A stretch of DNA of 64,000 nt from CAVSPO01 sp963730005 (GCA_963730005.1 CAVSPO010000019.1:1-64000), one strand, 5' to 3'; counted from the first letter of the stretch, positions 8,555-16,547 are shown. Translations and numbers: made by a program. Notes: generated by a model not told the origin, from the sequence alone.

Positions 8555-9115
8555 TCAGCACTCGCCGGTCACTTCCTCGTTGGTGACGAACCAGTCGTAA
8601 GTGACTGGGTCCTGGGTAACGGTGTAGACCATGAGGACCCTCGGCGGCCGATCCTTGACAACGATGGACGCACCGTCCTTGTCGACCACATCGACGCCGG
8701 AGACGTCCTGACATGCCGAGACCACCCACTCACGCGAGTCCTGCCCCGGCTGAACATCCTTCAACGTCACAACACTCACGCCCGTCTGATGCTGGCCGTG
8801 CATGCGGTAATCCGCGAGGATGCGGCGCCACTTGTCTGCCGCGTCCGCACGCGACACAGTCACCAGCTCGTTGATGCTCAGACTCGAATCGCTGCTGAGC
8901 CGGTCAACCAACGCGACGTACTCCACCACCTTGTCGACCGCCGCCTGCGCCGCCGCAGAAAGCGTCGGAGTGGGACTGGGCGTGGGGGTCACAGAGACAC
9001 TCGGCGTCGGGCTAGGGCTGGGCTCGACAGCCGCTCTGCCGCAGCCAGCGACGGCTAAGCTCGCGGCAACCAGTGCGATCGCAAGTAGTCGCCGCCCGGA
9101 TCGGTTGGTCGACAT
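8555..9115 (-). CDS. Lipoprotein, first gene of the Tad operon
   Basis: A 186-aa exported protein with a twin-Arg-rich n-region, a hydrophobic core and a lipobox (SLAVAGC, Cys about residue 25). A Pro/Ser/Thr linker (about 30-52) comes next. The following 130-residue domain (VDKVVEYVALVDRL ... WFVTNEEVTGEC) looks like the small NTF2/SnoaL-like or DUF6318-type domains of actinobacterial lipoproteins; I cannot decide which. Its stop overlaps the GTG of the PKD-like gene, so it belongs to the same transcription unit. A promoter should lie in 9116-9308. Function unknown. Confidence 0.65.
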   Translation of the reverse strand: MSTNRSGRRLLAIALVAASLAVAGCGRAAVEPSPSPTPSVSVTPTPSPTPTLSAAAQAAVDKVVEYVALVDRLSSDSSLSINELVTVSRADAADKWRRILADYRMHGQHQTGVSVVTLKDVQPGQDSREWVVSACQDVSGVDVVDKDGASIVVKDRPPRVLMVYTVTQDPVTYDWFVTNEEVTGEC

Positions 9116-9308
9116 GTCGCCTCCTTGTGGCTGCTTCGGTGCAGCCCTTCAGCTCACAACACGCCCTGACTGCACGATTCCTGCTCACTGCAGCCGAAGC
9201 AATGTGCGAGATGCACCAGTGCTTGTGGTCAGTGTTCCGATCGGGGATCTTGGTTCCGCTACCGGGATCATGCGCGATCGCGTGGCTTGTCAGACCCCGT
9301 CTCAGAGC

Positions 9309-9728
9309 TCAGACTCGCTCGCCCACATTCTGAGCAACAATCAGGGATCCTGTTGGCGCGCCGAGTACGGCAGCAACCGACTGCACCTGCGCCGGCTTCA
9401 GTCGGGCAACGCCACGTTCCCGGCACGCGATCTTGCTGCGCCCCACGCCAGTGCGTTCTGCCATTTCGTCGACCGTTAACCCTCGCTCCAGTCGCAAGGC
9501 TCTCGCGTCACTGACCCCCACAAGCAACTGCGTCGAGTTGACGGCCAGCACTTCGCACAGCACGGCGATCGTCTCGGGTCGCGGCACCGACGCCCCTCGT
9601 TCCCACCGAGAGACGCGCTCTCCCCCGGCCACACCCACCAGACTGGCCAACTCGTGCCGGGTCAGACCGGCACGCTCCCAGGCGGTACGCAACCCATCCG
9701 GATCGAACACTCCCCGTCGCATGCCCAT
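9309..9728 (-). CDS. XRE-type regulator with two helix-turn-helix units
   Basis: A 139-aa protein with a clear Cro/C1-type HTH (about 11-65: GLRTAWERAGLTRHELASLV, RVSRWERGASVPRPETIAVL). A second, partial HTH unit follows (about 84-125: RLERGLTVDEMAERTGVGRS ... AQVQSVAAVLG). It lies upstream of the Tad operon on the same strand, so it could control it, but nothing shows that directly. Start codons at 9728 and 9722 are both possible. A degenerate copy of its C-terminal unit lies at 16165-16290, so the gene was once duplicated. Confidence 0.65.
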   Translation of the reverse strand: MGMRRGVFDPDGLRTAWERAGLTRHELASLVGVAGGERVSRWERGASVPRPETIAVLCEVLAVNSTQLLVGVSDARALRLERGLTVDEMAERTGVGRSKIACRERGVARLKPAQVQSVAAVLGAPTGSLIVAQNVGERV

Positions 9729-9790
9729 GTGCCGGGAGCCAGGGGCAATCGACCAACCAGGTCCGCGACCGCTGAAGGACGGGGAGCACG

Positions 9791-9964
9791 ATGATCCTGT
9801 CATTGGGCCCCGGTTTGAGCACTTGGAAAGTGCTGCCCACAGGTGGTGGCAAGTCGTTCACTTGGCCAGCCCGGTTGGCGGACATCATCAGGGATCGGCC
9901 CGGGCGTTCCGTGGTCGTGAGTCCGGGCGGGATTGCGCGCCATCTTCGCGGACCTCGGCGCCTG
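9791..9964 (+). pseudogene. Possible relict of a superfamily II helicase motif I region
   Basis: This short frame encodes WKVLPTGGGKSFTWPARLAD and then RPGRSVVVSPG, resembling motifs I and Ia of RecQ/DEAD-like helicases (PTGxGKS ... VVVSPL). A stop lies just upstream in the same frame, and nothing helicase-like follows. The segment runs between two minus-strand genes and touches the end of the zinc-ribbon gene. The match is short and could be chance; I list it because the P-loop and the following strand are spaced as in the real family. Confidence 0.25.
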
Positions 9965-9982
9965 AGGCATGTGCGCCGGTGT

Positions 9983-10561
9983 TCAACGCAGGACCGACAC
10001 CGTCCCATCACTGGACACGTACACGGTGCCGTCGGAGGCCACCGCCGGTTGGCCGGGGTTGTTGCCGACCGGGATGGTGGCAGCCACGTGGGTCACCGGG
10101 TGCGGCCTGGTCATCGCGACGAACACGGCCACCGCTACCAAGGCCACCACCACAGTCACCACACCACCCCACAGCAGCAGCCGACGCCGCCCACGCTGCG
10201 GTGCAGCCACAACCGGCTGCGCCGCGGCCGGCTGCCCACCCCATACGCCCGGCATCAGCCCCGTCTGGCCAGCAGGTCCAGTCGGGCCAGCCGACGCAGT
10301 AGGCACCCAGCCAGCAGAGACGAACGCGTCGTTGGGATACGGCGGAGGGGGGGCCGGACTGGGCAGCCGGGCCGCCACCGCGGCGCTGATCGCCGGATCA
10401 CCCAACTCCGCGCCGCTGTCGGCCAACCAAACTGGCGGTTGCCCCAAGGGAGGCGCAGACTGCGGCAGGGTTGGCGCCGGGTCTACAGCGACTGCAAAAC
10501 CACACTCCGGGCAAAACGCTGCACCAACAGGCAGCGCTGCCTCGCACCGGCGGCACCTCAT
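9983..10561 (-). CDS. Zinc-ribbon membrane protein with a truncated beta-propeller-like tail
   Basis: A 192-aa protein with an N-terminal zinc ribbon (Cys 3, 6, 17, 20: MRCRRCEAALPVGAAFCPEC), a Pro/Ala-rich cytoplasmic linker and one membrane helix (about 128-149). A short outer segment follows, THVAATIPVGNNPGQPAVAS then DGTVYVSSDGTVSVLR, which looks like the first blade of a YVTN/NHL-type propeller. Such propellers normally have several blades, so the tail is probably truncated. The start ATG at 10561 is preferred because GGAGGG precedes it; a GTG at 10579 is the alternative. It is divergent from the next zinc-ribbon gene, with 180 bases between. Function unknown. Confidence 0.6.
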   Translation of the reverse strand: MRCRRCEAALPVGAAFCPECGFAVAVDPAPTLPQSAPPLGQPPVWLADSGAELGDPAISAAVAARLPSPAPPPPYPNDAFVSAGWVPTASAGPTGPAGQTGLMPGVWGGQPAAAQPVVAAPQRGRRRLLLWGGVVTVVVALVAVAVFVAMTRPHPVTHVAATIPVGNNPGQPAVASDGTVYVSSDGTVSVLR

Positions 10562-10741
10562 CACGCCCTCCACTCTCACAGTGACGCGGTGAGATTAGCA
10601 CCCTGCCAGCCTTTGGCTTCGGTGGATGCGGTTTGTGGAATGGTCCCCCCGCTGACGTGGCCGGCGGAATCATGGTCTGGACACAGTCGAAAGACCAGCC
10701 CGGCTCGCTGAGGTGCGCGTGCCCCTAGAGATTGGCAAACC

Positions 10742-11626
10742 ATGACTTCATGCACGAATTGCGCTGCCCCGCTTAACCCCGGCGCCCGGTTCTGTATCGC
10801 CTGCGGTCAGCCCGTCACCTCCCAACCGATCAACGTCCCCCCCGTCACCCCAGCGCTGGCCTGGGCCCCCCAACCGGTCGCCCAGCAGACCCCGCCCGCA
10901 ACCCCAGTTGGCAGCGCGCCCGCGCCCTTCGCCGACGTCGAATCGGCGCTTGGTGTCCGTCTTGCCCCAGGTGAGGTGCTGAAGAGGGTGTTCCCCGTGG
11001 CCCGGCTGAAGAGGTCGGTCGGGTGGATCGAGGGTCAGCTCGCGGTCACAGACTCCCGGCTGTTGTACCGGGCCAAGGCGAAGAACTGGTTCAGTGAGAG
11101 CACCAACTACCGCGAGGTGCAGATTCCAGACGTCAGCGGCATGGCGATGGTCACCCGCCGCGGACTGACGCCGCTAAGCCTGCTCACGCTAGTGGCGGGC
11201 TTCGTGATCGGCTGGGTCGCTATCTGGCTCTTGGGCACCTTCATCAGCACCATCACCAATCCTTTCGGCAACTCCGGGCCCTCCGGTTGGACCATCCTTC
11301 TCTACCTGCTGCTGATCGTGGTGACCGTGATCATTGGCATCGTCCGCTACCGGTCGACCGAGGTGGCACTCGTGGTGTTCGCGCGCGGCATCGAAGCTTC
11401 TCCCATCGCCTTGTCCGGTTCCATGGGACGCCAGCAGGCCGGCTTCCTCGCCATGAGCACCGCGATCATGGGCGGCCCACTCCTGTCGTTGGCGCAGGCG
11501 TTGGGCTTCTTCGACGCCTCGGACGCCAGCGACTCGGTTGAGCCGGCCTCCGCGGAGGCGATGTACGACGAGCTGGGTGCACTCATCCTCGACCTGCAGA
11601 GCCGCGGCGTCATGGGGGGCGAGTGA
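10742..11626 (+). CDS. Zinc-ribbon protein with two membrane helices, upstream of a VirD4-like ATPase
   Basis: A 294-aa protein. Cys residues 4, 7, 18 and 21 (TSCTNCAAPL ... FCIACGQPV) form a zinc ribbon. A Pro-rich linker leads to a domain (about 62-135) like a PH-type lipid or protein-binding fold (LKRVFPVARL ... QLAVTDSRLLYRAKAK). Two hydrophobic helices (about 143-168 and 182-202) follow, then a cytoplasmic tail (about 203-294). Its last four bases overlap the GTG of the ATPase gene, so the two are co-translated. I infer that it anchors or regulates that ATPase, which has no membrane helix. The family is not recognised. Confidence 0.6.
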   Translation: MTSCTNCAAPLNPGARFCIACGQPVTSQPINVPPVTPALAWAPQPVAQQTPPATPVGSAPAPFADVESALGVRLAPGEVLKRVFPVARLKRSVGWIEGQLAVTDSRLLYRAKAKNWFSESTNYREVQIPDVSGMAMVTRRGLTPLSLLTLVAGFVIGWVAIWLLGTFISTITNPFGNSGPSGWTILLYLLLIVVTVIIGIVRYRSTEVALVVFARGIEASPIALSGSMGRQQAGFLAMSTAIMGGPLLSLAQALGFFDASDASDSVEPASAEAMYDELGALILDLQSRGVMGGE

Positions 11627-12951
11627 ATCTGCCGCCCGAGCCCGACATCGGCCGGCGCCACGTGTACACGCCTGAGGTGCTCCAGGGGGCGACGGTGGTG
11701 CCCCTGCACGGCTATGCCGGAGCAGCCGCTCCGACAGCTGGGGTTCGGGGAACAGGCGGAGCGTCCATCGGGTTCGACGACGCCGCGCTGGGCAGGCACG
11801 TGCTTTTCGTCGGGGGCATTGGCTCAGGGAAGACCGTCGGGATGACCGCCTTGGTGGATTCCCTGCGGGCGGCGGCCGACCCGCGCGACGTGTTCGTCTT
11901 CTTCGACACCAAGGGCGACTACATCGAACGCTTCTTCCAGCCCGGTGACGTGAGCCTCTCTGCCGGCGGGTCCGAGTTCCCGGGCGGGACCCTGTGGAAC
12001 CTGTTCCGCGAATTGGACGGCACGCCCGCGGCTGAACTGCTCGAGGACGTGACCGAGCTCACATCGTCGCTGATCGGGGACATGGATGAGGCCGCAGGGC
12101 CGAACAACCGCATCTGGACGGCGATGGCTTCCGACCTGCTCGGCGCCCTGATCGTGGCCTACCAGCGGTCCGGTAAGGCGTACTCCAACGTCGACCTCCG
12201 CGGCATGAGCGATCGCCTGACCCTCGAGCAGATGCGCGCCGCGATCGAGCCGCACCCTGATCTGCGCGGAACCCTTCAGTACATCGCGCGCGACGAATCC
12301 AACACCACCAACTCCGTGCTCATCTTCCTCCAGCAGACGATCCGTCAGGTGTTCGGCGGCAACTTCAAGCGACGCGGCGACTTCTCAGTGCGCTCATTCG
12401 TCAGCGCCAAGGGCGGACGGGCGCTCTTTCTGGAATATGACGTCGCCCGCGGCGCCACCCTCGCGCCGGTCTACCGGACGCTGCTCGACATCGCACTGAA
12501 GGAAGCGCTCGGACGCCAACGGACCGACGGCCGCGTCTTCTTCGTCCTCGACGAGTTCGCGCTGCTGCCGAAGCTCGCTCACCTCGATGCCGGGCTGAAC
12601 TACGGCCGGTCCCTCGGACTCCGGTTTGTCGTTGGTACCCAGAACACGAGCCAGATCATGCAGATCTACGGCGAAGGCCTCGGCCGCAGCGTGCTCGCCG
12701 GATTCGGCAGTGTCTTCGCGTTCCGCTTGTACGACCAGCCGAGCCGCGACTTCGTGCGGGGCCGGTTCGGGCTCAACCGCACGCTGCTCCGCTACGACGC
12801 GGCGGTCAAGACACGCGGGATCGGTGAACAGCTCATCGACGGGTCCGTCATCGAAGACTGGGACCTGTCGTCGCTGGAGGTCGGGCAGGCCATTGTCGGG
12901 CTCACGTCGGGCCCGCCCGTGTTGTTCATGTTCGCACCACCCACGAGGTAA
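11623..12951 (+). CDS. VirD4/TraG-like P-loop ATPase (T4SS coupling-protein family), soluble form
   Basis: A 442-aa ATPase. Walker A is GGIGSGKT (about residues 65-72) with FFDTKGDYIERFF after it, as in TraG/VirD4 and HerA proteins. Walker B is VFFVLDEFALLP (about 305-316), followed by the GRSLGLRFVVGTQNTSQIMQ block that matches the TraM-recognition region of coupling proteins. There is no N-terminal transmembrane part, unlike classical VirD4. The GTG start overlaps the upstream membrane gene. In conjugation such enzymes move DNA to the secretion channel; here no relaxase or VirB proteins are in view, so the substrate is unknown. Confidence 0.75.
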   Translation: MNLPPEPDIGRRHVYTPEVLQGATVVPLHGYAGAAAPTAGVRGTGGASIGFDDAALGRHVLFVGGIGSGKTVGMTALVDSLRAAADPRDVFVFFDTKGDYIERFFQPGDVSLSAGGSEFPGGTLWNLFRELDGTPAAELLEDVTELTSSLIGDMDEAAGPNNRIWTAMASDLLGALIVAYQRSGKAYSNVDLRGMSDRLTLEQMRAAIEPHPDLRGTLQYIARDESNTTNSVLIFLQQTIRQVFGGNFKRRGDFSVRSFVSAKGGRALFLEYDVARGATLAPVYRTLLDIALKEALGRQRTDGRVFFVLDEFALLPKLAHLDAGLNYGRSLGLRFVVGTQNTSQIMQIYGEGLGRSVLAGFGSVFAFRLYDQPSRDFVRGRFGLNRTLLRYDAAVKTRGIGEQLIDGSVIEDWDLSSLEVGQAIVGLTSGPPVLFMFAPPTR

Positions 12952-12959
12952 GGAGCACG

Positions 12960-13880
12960 ATGAGCGGATTAAGTAAGAGCCTGTGGGCCGCAGCCGCCAT
13001 CGCCGTGCCGCTGATGCAGCCGGGCGTTCCGGAGGCGCTGCTCGACCAGACCGCCTTGGCTCCCGACGTGAAGGAGTCGGGCATCACGCTCGTCGACAAC
13101 GTGTACGAAGCGGTTGACAAGGGCATTGAGGGAGTCCGTCAGGGCGAGGACGCGGCCAGAGCCGAACCGCCCGCAGAGCCCGAGTCCTCGGAGACCAGCC
13201 CGCCGCCACCCGGCTCAACGTGGGAGTCCACGATCAACAACACCCCATCCGATCCGTCCGCAACACCAGAACCCCAACCCGGCTGGGACGCTGAGACAGC
13301 CGCGTCCCACCCTGACATCGCGGCCAACACGCCCGAACCCACGACCGCCACGACCCCTGAGCCCACGGCCGAGGCTGAGCCCACAAGCACCCCCGAGCCT
13401 GAACCCATGACTGCGACGACCCCCGAGCCCATGGCCGAGCCTGAGCCCACGGCCGAGGCTGAGCCCACAAGCACCCCCGAGCCTGAACCCATGACTGCGA
13501 CGACCCCCGAGCCCATGGCCGAGCCTGAGCCCACAAGCACCCCCGAGCCTGAACCCATGACTGCGACGACCCCCGAGCCCGCGACTGCGACGGCCCCCGA
13601 GCCCATGGCCGAACCTGGGCCCACGAGCGAGGCTGAGTCCACGACCGCGACAACCCCCGAGCCCGAACCAGAGCCCACGACTGCGACGACCCCGGAGCCC
13701 ACAGGCACCCCCGGGCCAGAGCCCACGACTACGACGACCCCCGAGCCCATGGCCGAGGCTAAGCCCACAAGCACCCCCGAGCCTGAACCCACGACTACGA
13801 CGACCCCCGAGCCAACGACCGAGCCTGAGCCCACGGCCGCGACCACCGCCGAGCCCGAAGCGGAGCCCGAGCTGGCATAG
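12960..13880 (+). CDS. Exported low-complexity protein with Glu-Pro-Thr repeats
   Basis: A 306-aa protein. The first 20 residues (KSLWAAAAIAVPLM) look like a weak signal or anchor. Residues 30-70 are ordinary and charged. From about residue 100 to the end the protein consists of repeats such as TPEPEPMTATTPEPMAEPEP, made from near-perfect DNA repeats (see the repeat entry). Extended Pro/Glu/Thr regions of this kind span cell walls or act as flexible spacers. It starts 8 bases after the ATPase gene. The reverse strand is also open over the repeats, but only because of their composition. Function unknown. Confidence 0.55.
   Translation: MSGLSKSLWAAAAIAVPLMQPGVPEALLDQTALAPDVKESGITLVDNVYEAVDKGIEGVRQGEDAARAEPPAEPESSETSPPPPGSTWESTINNTPSDPSATPEPQPGWDAETAASHPDIAANTPEPTTATTPEPTAEAEPTSTPEPEPMTATTPEPMAEPEPTAEAEPTSTPEPEPMTATTPEPMAEPEPTSTPEPEPMTATTPEPATATAPEPMAEPGPTSEAESTTATTPEPEPEPTTATTPEPTGTPGPEPTTTTTPEPMAEAKPTSTPEPEPTTTTTPEPTTEPEPTAATTAEPEAEPELA
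13330..13880 (+). repeat. Coding tandem repeats (Thr-Pro-Glu-Pro units)
   Basis: A block reading roughly GAG-CCC-ACA-AGC-ACC-CCC then GAG-CCT-GAA-CCC-ATG then ACT-GCG-ACG-ACC-CCC recurs from about 13377, 13461 and 13527, and in diverged form to the end of the gene. Adjacent copies are nearly identical, so copy number is likely to vary by slippage or recombination. Diverged outer units suggest that the central copies are the youngest. Confidence 0.7.
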
Positions 13881-13956
13881 GTCTCTTTCTCGCCCACTGG
13901 CCCCCAGCACTGTCGCTAGTCTGTGGTCGGTATTTGCTCTTGTAGGGGGAACGCAT

Positions 13957-15060
13957 ATGCAGTGTGTGAGGTGCGGCGCATCGATCCAGCTGGGAGCCGC
14001 TTACTGCGGTCTCTGCGGGCTTCCTACGGGTCAAGGCTCGTCAGCTCAGCAGGCCAAGCACGATCCGACTCCCGCTTGGTCGGGAACGGCTGGGCCGCGC
14101 GGACAGTCTGTTCCAGGCGTGGGCGGACCGCCTCCTGAGACGTCCGACAGCGTGCCGGACGCCACTGTCCTGGCCAGCCCGAATCTCGATCGGACGGCGG
14201 CCGTCCCGCCAGCTGCTTCCGGTCAATCGGGCTGGCAGCCAAGCATTCCGACGCCGTCACCCGCCCGATCGGTGTGCAGCCGGTGCGGCACACCGATGGT
14301 CGGCAAGTTCTGCGGGAATTGCGGCCAGCCAGCCGCCCCTGCTCTAGACGCCACGGTCTTGGCGGGCCCGCCGGCTGGCTACCAGCCGCCCGGCCCGCCA
14401 ACCCAACCGCCTACCGGGCCAGCGTCCTACCCGATTTTTCAGGCCAATCCGAGGGGACCGTGGCCCAACGTCCAGGGCCCCCTCGCTTCCACGAAGGCAG
14501 CGCCTCGCACCGACCGTCCGAGCGGTTTCGGGCAGGGGCGGATGATCTTCATCGTGGTGGCTGCGGCCGCGGTGCTGCTCGCCGCCGTGGCGCTGCTTGT
14601 CACTCAGGTGTTCCGACCCCAAAACCCCGTCGACGTCGTCCCCACCCCGGTCCAGAGCCGAGCGGCGTCCGCGCGGCCCTCGCCGGTGACGAACCGCACT
14701 GCGACCGGGACTGGCACCGCCTCTGGATCGGCGGGCAGTGTGCGTCCGACGAGCCAACAGCCCATCCCGACTCCGACCAGTACGGCCGTGATGTCACTGC
14801 CCGCGGGTACCTGGATCACCGTCTTGGAGAGCCTGCCCAAGAACGAGTTCAGCCTGGTGCAGGCCGAGGCCAAGGCAGCGTCGCTCTCGGTCGCCGGGCA
14901 CCCGGTCTCGGTGATCGATTCGGACGCTATCCCCGGGCTGAACAAGGGATACTGGGCCCTTGGCGTGCCCGGAGGTTACTCGCGCGAGGCCGCGGTGGCT
15001 CTGTGTGACACCTTTGGTAGGCAGGCGGGTGGAACTTGTTATCCACGACAGGTGGGCTGA
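13957..15060 (+). CDS. Double zinc-ribbon membrane protein with SPOR-like outer domain
   Basis: A 367-aa protein with two zinc ribbons: Cys 3, 6, 17, 20 (CVRCGASIQL ... YCGLCGLP) and a second near 107-124 (VCSRCGTPMVGKFCGNCG). A long Pro/Gly linker, one membrane helix (about 192-214) and a Ser/Thr/Pro stalk lead to a C-terminal domain TWITVLESLPKNEFSLVQAE ... GYWALGVPGGYSREAA, which resembles SPOR domains that bind denuded glycan. Placed just before a peptidoglycan amidase gene (8 bases between stop and start), it suggests a cell-wall-localised partner. Function inferred only. Confidence 0.6.
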   Translation: MQCVRCGASIQLGAAYCGLCGLPTGQGSSAQQAKHDPTPAWSGTAGPRGQSVPGVGGPPPETSDSVPDATVLASPNLDRTAAVPPAASGQSGWQPSIPTPSPARSVCSRCGTPMVGKFCGNCGQPAAPALDATVLAGPPAGYQPPGPPTQPPTGPASYPIFQANPRGPWPNVQGPLASTKAAPRTDRPSGFGQGRMIFIVVAAAAVLLAAVALLVTQVFRPQNPVDVVPTPVQSRAASARPSPVTNRTATGTGTASGSAGSVRPTSQQPIPTPTSTAVMSLPAGTWITVLESLPKNEFSLVQAEAKAASLSVAGHPVSVIDSDAIPGLNKGYWALGVPGGYSREAAVALCDTFGRQAGGTCYPRQVG

Positions 15061-15068
15061 ACGTTGCG

Positions 15069-16043
15069 GTGAGCAGGCGGACGCTGCTGCTGGCCGGTGT
15101 CTCGGTGGGGTTGGCTGCCGGGCTGGCGTGCCCCGCGCTGGCGGCGCCCAGCGTCGAGCGACCCGAGATACATCCGCGCGACGACTGGGCGCAGGGTTTG
15201 GCGCCGGTGGGGTCACTCGGCGTCGAGGAGCCGGGCGATGTGCGCTTCCTGCTGGTCCACCACTCCGACACACCGAACGATGACCGGCAGGACCGGATTC
15301 CTGGGCGGATCCGCAGCTTCTTCGATTACCACACCGGCACCAAGGGCTGGCCGGACGTGGCCTACAACTTCTTCATCGACCCGTACGGCGGACTCTGGGA
15401 GGGCCGCAAGGGCAGCCTGCGCGCGCCGGTCAAGGGGGACGCTACGGGCGGCAGCCAGGGTTTTGCGCTGCTGTGCTGCTTCATCGGCAATTTCGCTAAG
15501 GTCGCGCCGACGTCCGAGGCGCTGGACGCGGCGACTCGGCTGCTGGCCTGGCTTGCCGACAGCTACCGCATCGACCTGTCGGCGGGTCACCAGGTGAGCT
15601 TCATCTCGCGCGGCTCTAACCGCTGGCCGGCCGGCAGCAAGGTGGTCACCGACCCGATCGCCGGCCACCGCGACATGTCCCAGACCACCTGCCCCGGGGA
15701 CGCGCTCTACCCCCTGGTGCGGTCGCAACTGCTGGTCGGAGCACGGGCCCTGACAGTTGCGACACCAACCCCGACACCGACTCCCACCTCAGCCGTCACC
15801 CAGTCAGCGGTTGTGGCCACTGCTCTGCCAACGGCGGCTTCAACCACCGCCGGCGAGCCGAGCAGCCCAACGGCGTCCACGTCGTCCCCGGTGGGTGAGG
15901 CCTCACCCGCTGACGGATTGCCCGGCTGGGTCATCGCGAGCGGGGTCGGCGCGGGTGTCGTCGGAGCCGGTGCCATCGCCTACGGGCTGGCGTCCAGCCA
16001 CGGCCCGGATGCCCGTGGAACTGCCCCGCAGACTGGCCCCTGA
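15069..16043 (+). CDS. Secreted PGRP/N-acetylmuramoyl-L-alanine amidase
   Basis: A 324-aa zinc amidase of the PGRP/Amidase_2 type, expected to cut the bond between muramic acid and the stem peptide. The GTG at 15069 begins SRRTLLLAGVSVGLAAGLAC, a Tat-like signal with paired Arg. The catalytic domain (about 30-215) shows the first zinc His in LLVHHSDTPNDD, Tyr/Asn in VAYNFFIDPYGG, and the last His and Cys in AGHRDMSQTTCPGD. A Pro/Thr/Ser stalk and a C-terminal hydrophobic helix (about 287-308) would tether it to the membrane. It follows the SPOR-like gene closely, so the pair probably acts on the wall together. Confidence 0.8.
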   Translation: MSRRTLLLAGVSVGLAAGLACPALAAPSVERPEIHPRDDWAQGLAPVGSLGVEEPGDVRFLLVHHSDTPNDDRQDRIPGRIRSFFDYHTGTKGWPDVAYNFFIDPYGGLWEGRKGSLRAPVKGDATGGSQGFALLCCFIGNFAKVAPTSEALDAATRLLAWLADSYRIDLSAGHQVSFISRGSNRWPAGSKVVTDPIAGHRDMSQTTCPGDALYPLVRSQLLVGARALTVATPTPTPTPTSAVTQSAVVATALPTAASTTAGEPSSPTASTSSPVGEASPADGLPGWVIASGVGAGVVGAGAIAYGLASSHGPDARGTAPQTGP

Positions 16044-16164
16044 CAATCGAGGCTCCACGCGACGGGCAGCCCCTGCAACTGACGCCTTCGGTCCCCAGAT
16101 CCCCTAGATCCCGGGCACGCCGGCGGCGTTGCCGCAGCGGACGGCCGGTACGCAGTCGAGCGAT

Positions 16165-16290
16165 CGGCATCCAAGGATCCTGGTGGCGCGTCCAGCACGG
16201 CACCAACCGCCTGCACCCGCGTCGGCTTCAGAGCAAGTGCCACGTTCCCCACGCGCGATCTTGCTACGTGCCAGCTCGACTCACCGGCGC
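16165..16290 (-). pseudogene. Decayed fragment of an XRE regulator, paralogous to 9309-9728
   Basis: The plus-strand sequence aligns with 9345-9455: both contain the runs GATCCTG(G/T)TGGCGCG, CGGCTTCAG, GCCACGTTCCC and ACGCGATCTTGCT in the same order and spacing. On the minus strand it encodes LKPTRVQAVGAVLDAPPGSL against LKPAQVQSVAAVLGAPTGSL of the intact gene. The frame is broken on both sides. It shows a duplication within the accessory region followed by decay. Confidence 0.6.
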
Positions 16291-16343
16291 TGGTCTGCGT
16301 CGACAGCCTGCACGCGGCCCCGCCCCCCTGGACGCAGGGGGTC

Positions 16344-16367
16344 CAACTCCTACTGGTCGTCAGACAC
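16344..16367 (+). repeat. 24-bp dispersed direct repeat, copy A
   Basis: The block CAACTCCTACTGGTCGTCAG followed by ACAC is repeated exactly at 21548-21571 in the same orientation, and the next six bases differ at only one position (GTTGCC against CTTGCC). The two copies bracket 5.2 kb holding the IS110 relict, the excisionase-like gene, the large lipoprotein and the toxin-antitoxin remnant. Confidence 0.65.
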
Positions 16368-16547
16368 GTTGCCCGTCAAGAAGTCCCTGGGAACGGGGCA
16401 ACGCAGCACAGCACTTAGTCAAAGAAATTTGTGCATGCCCATGTCCGGGTTTCGCTGCCGCGTTCCCCTCGGCAACGAGGGGCAACACACGCGGGGCAAC
16501 GCACACGACTGATATGTAGTGCCCAGTTGTCAAGGGGCATGGTGAGG

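Larger units (their letters stand above)
6372..8561 (-). pseudogene. Secreted PKD-like protein of the Tad locus, split by IS copy 2
   Basis: The 5' part (8561-8177) begins with GTG overlapping the lipoprotein stop and encodes a signal peptide (VLRRPVSAAATLALLAVTQV) and a Cys-containing secreted stretch. The 3' part (6902-6372) has a PKD/Ig-like pattern (KIVWEMGDGG, YTYSTQGVYTIRATSYW) and ends TLTVGELQVVRTR. The IS lies between GVAWGG and DQGYQFWSA. Secreted proteins of this layout accompany Tad loci in actinobacteria, but the exact role is unknown. If the seven bases beside the IS end (8177-8183) are counted as element, the two halves join in frame with no target duplication. Confidence 0.65.

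Noticed and set aside
11623..12951. Full type IV secretion or conjugation system
   Set aside because: The VirD4-like ATPase stands without relaxase, VirB4 or channel proteins in the window, so a complete system is not supported.
13139..13910. Two minus-strand open frames over the repeat gene
   Set aside because: They exist only because the TPEP repeats leave other frames open; Gly/Ser/Val monotony and no start signal.
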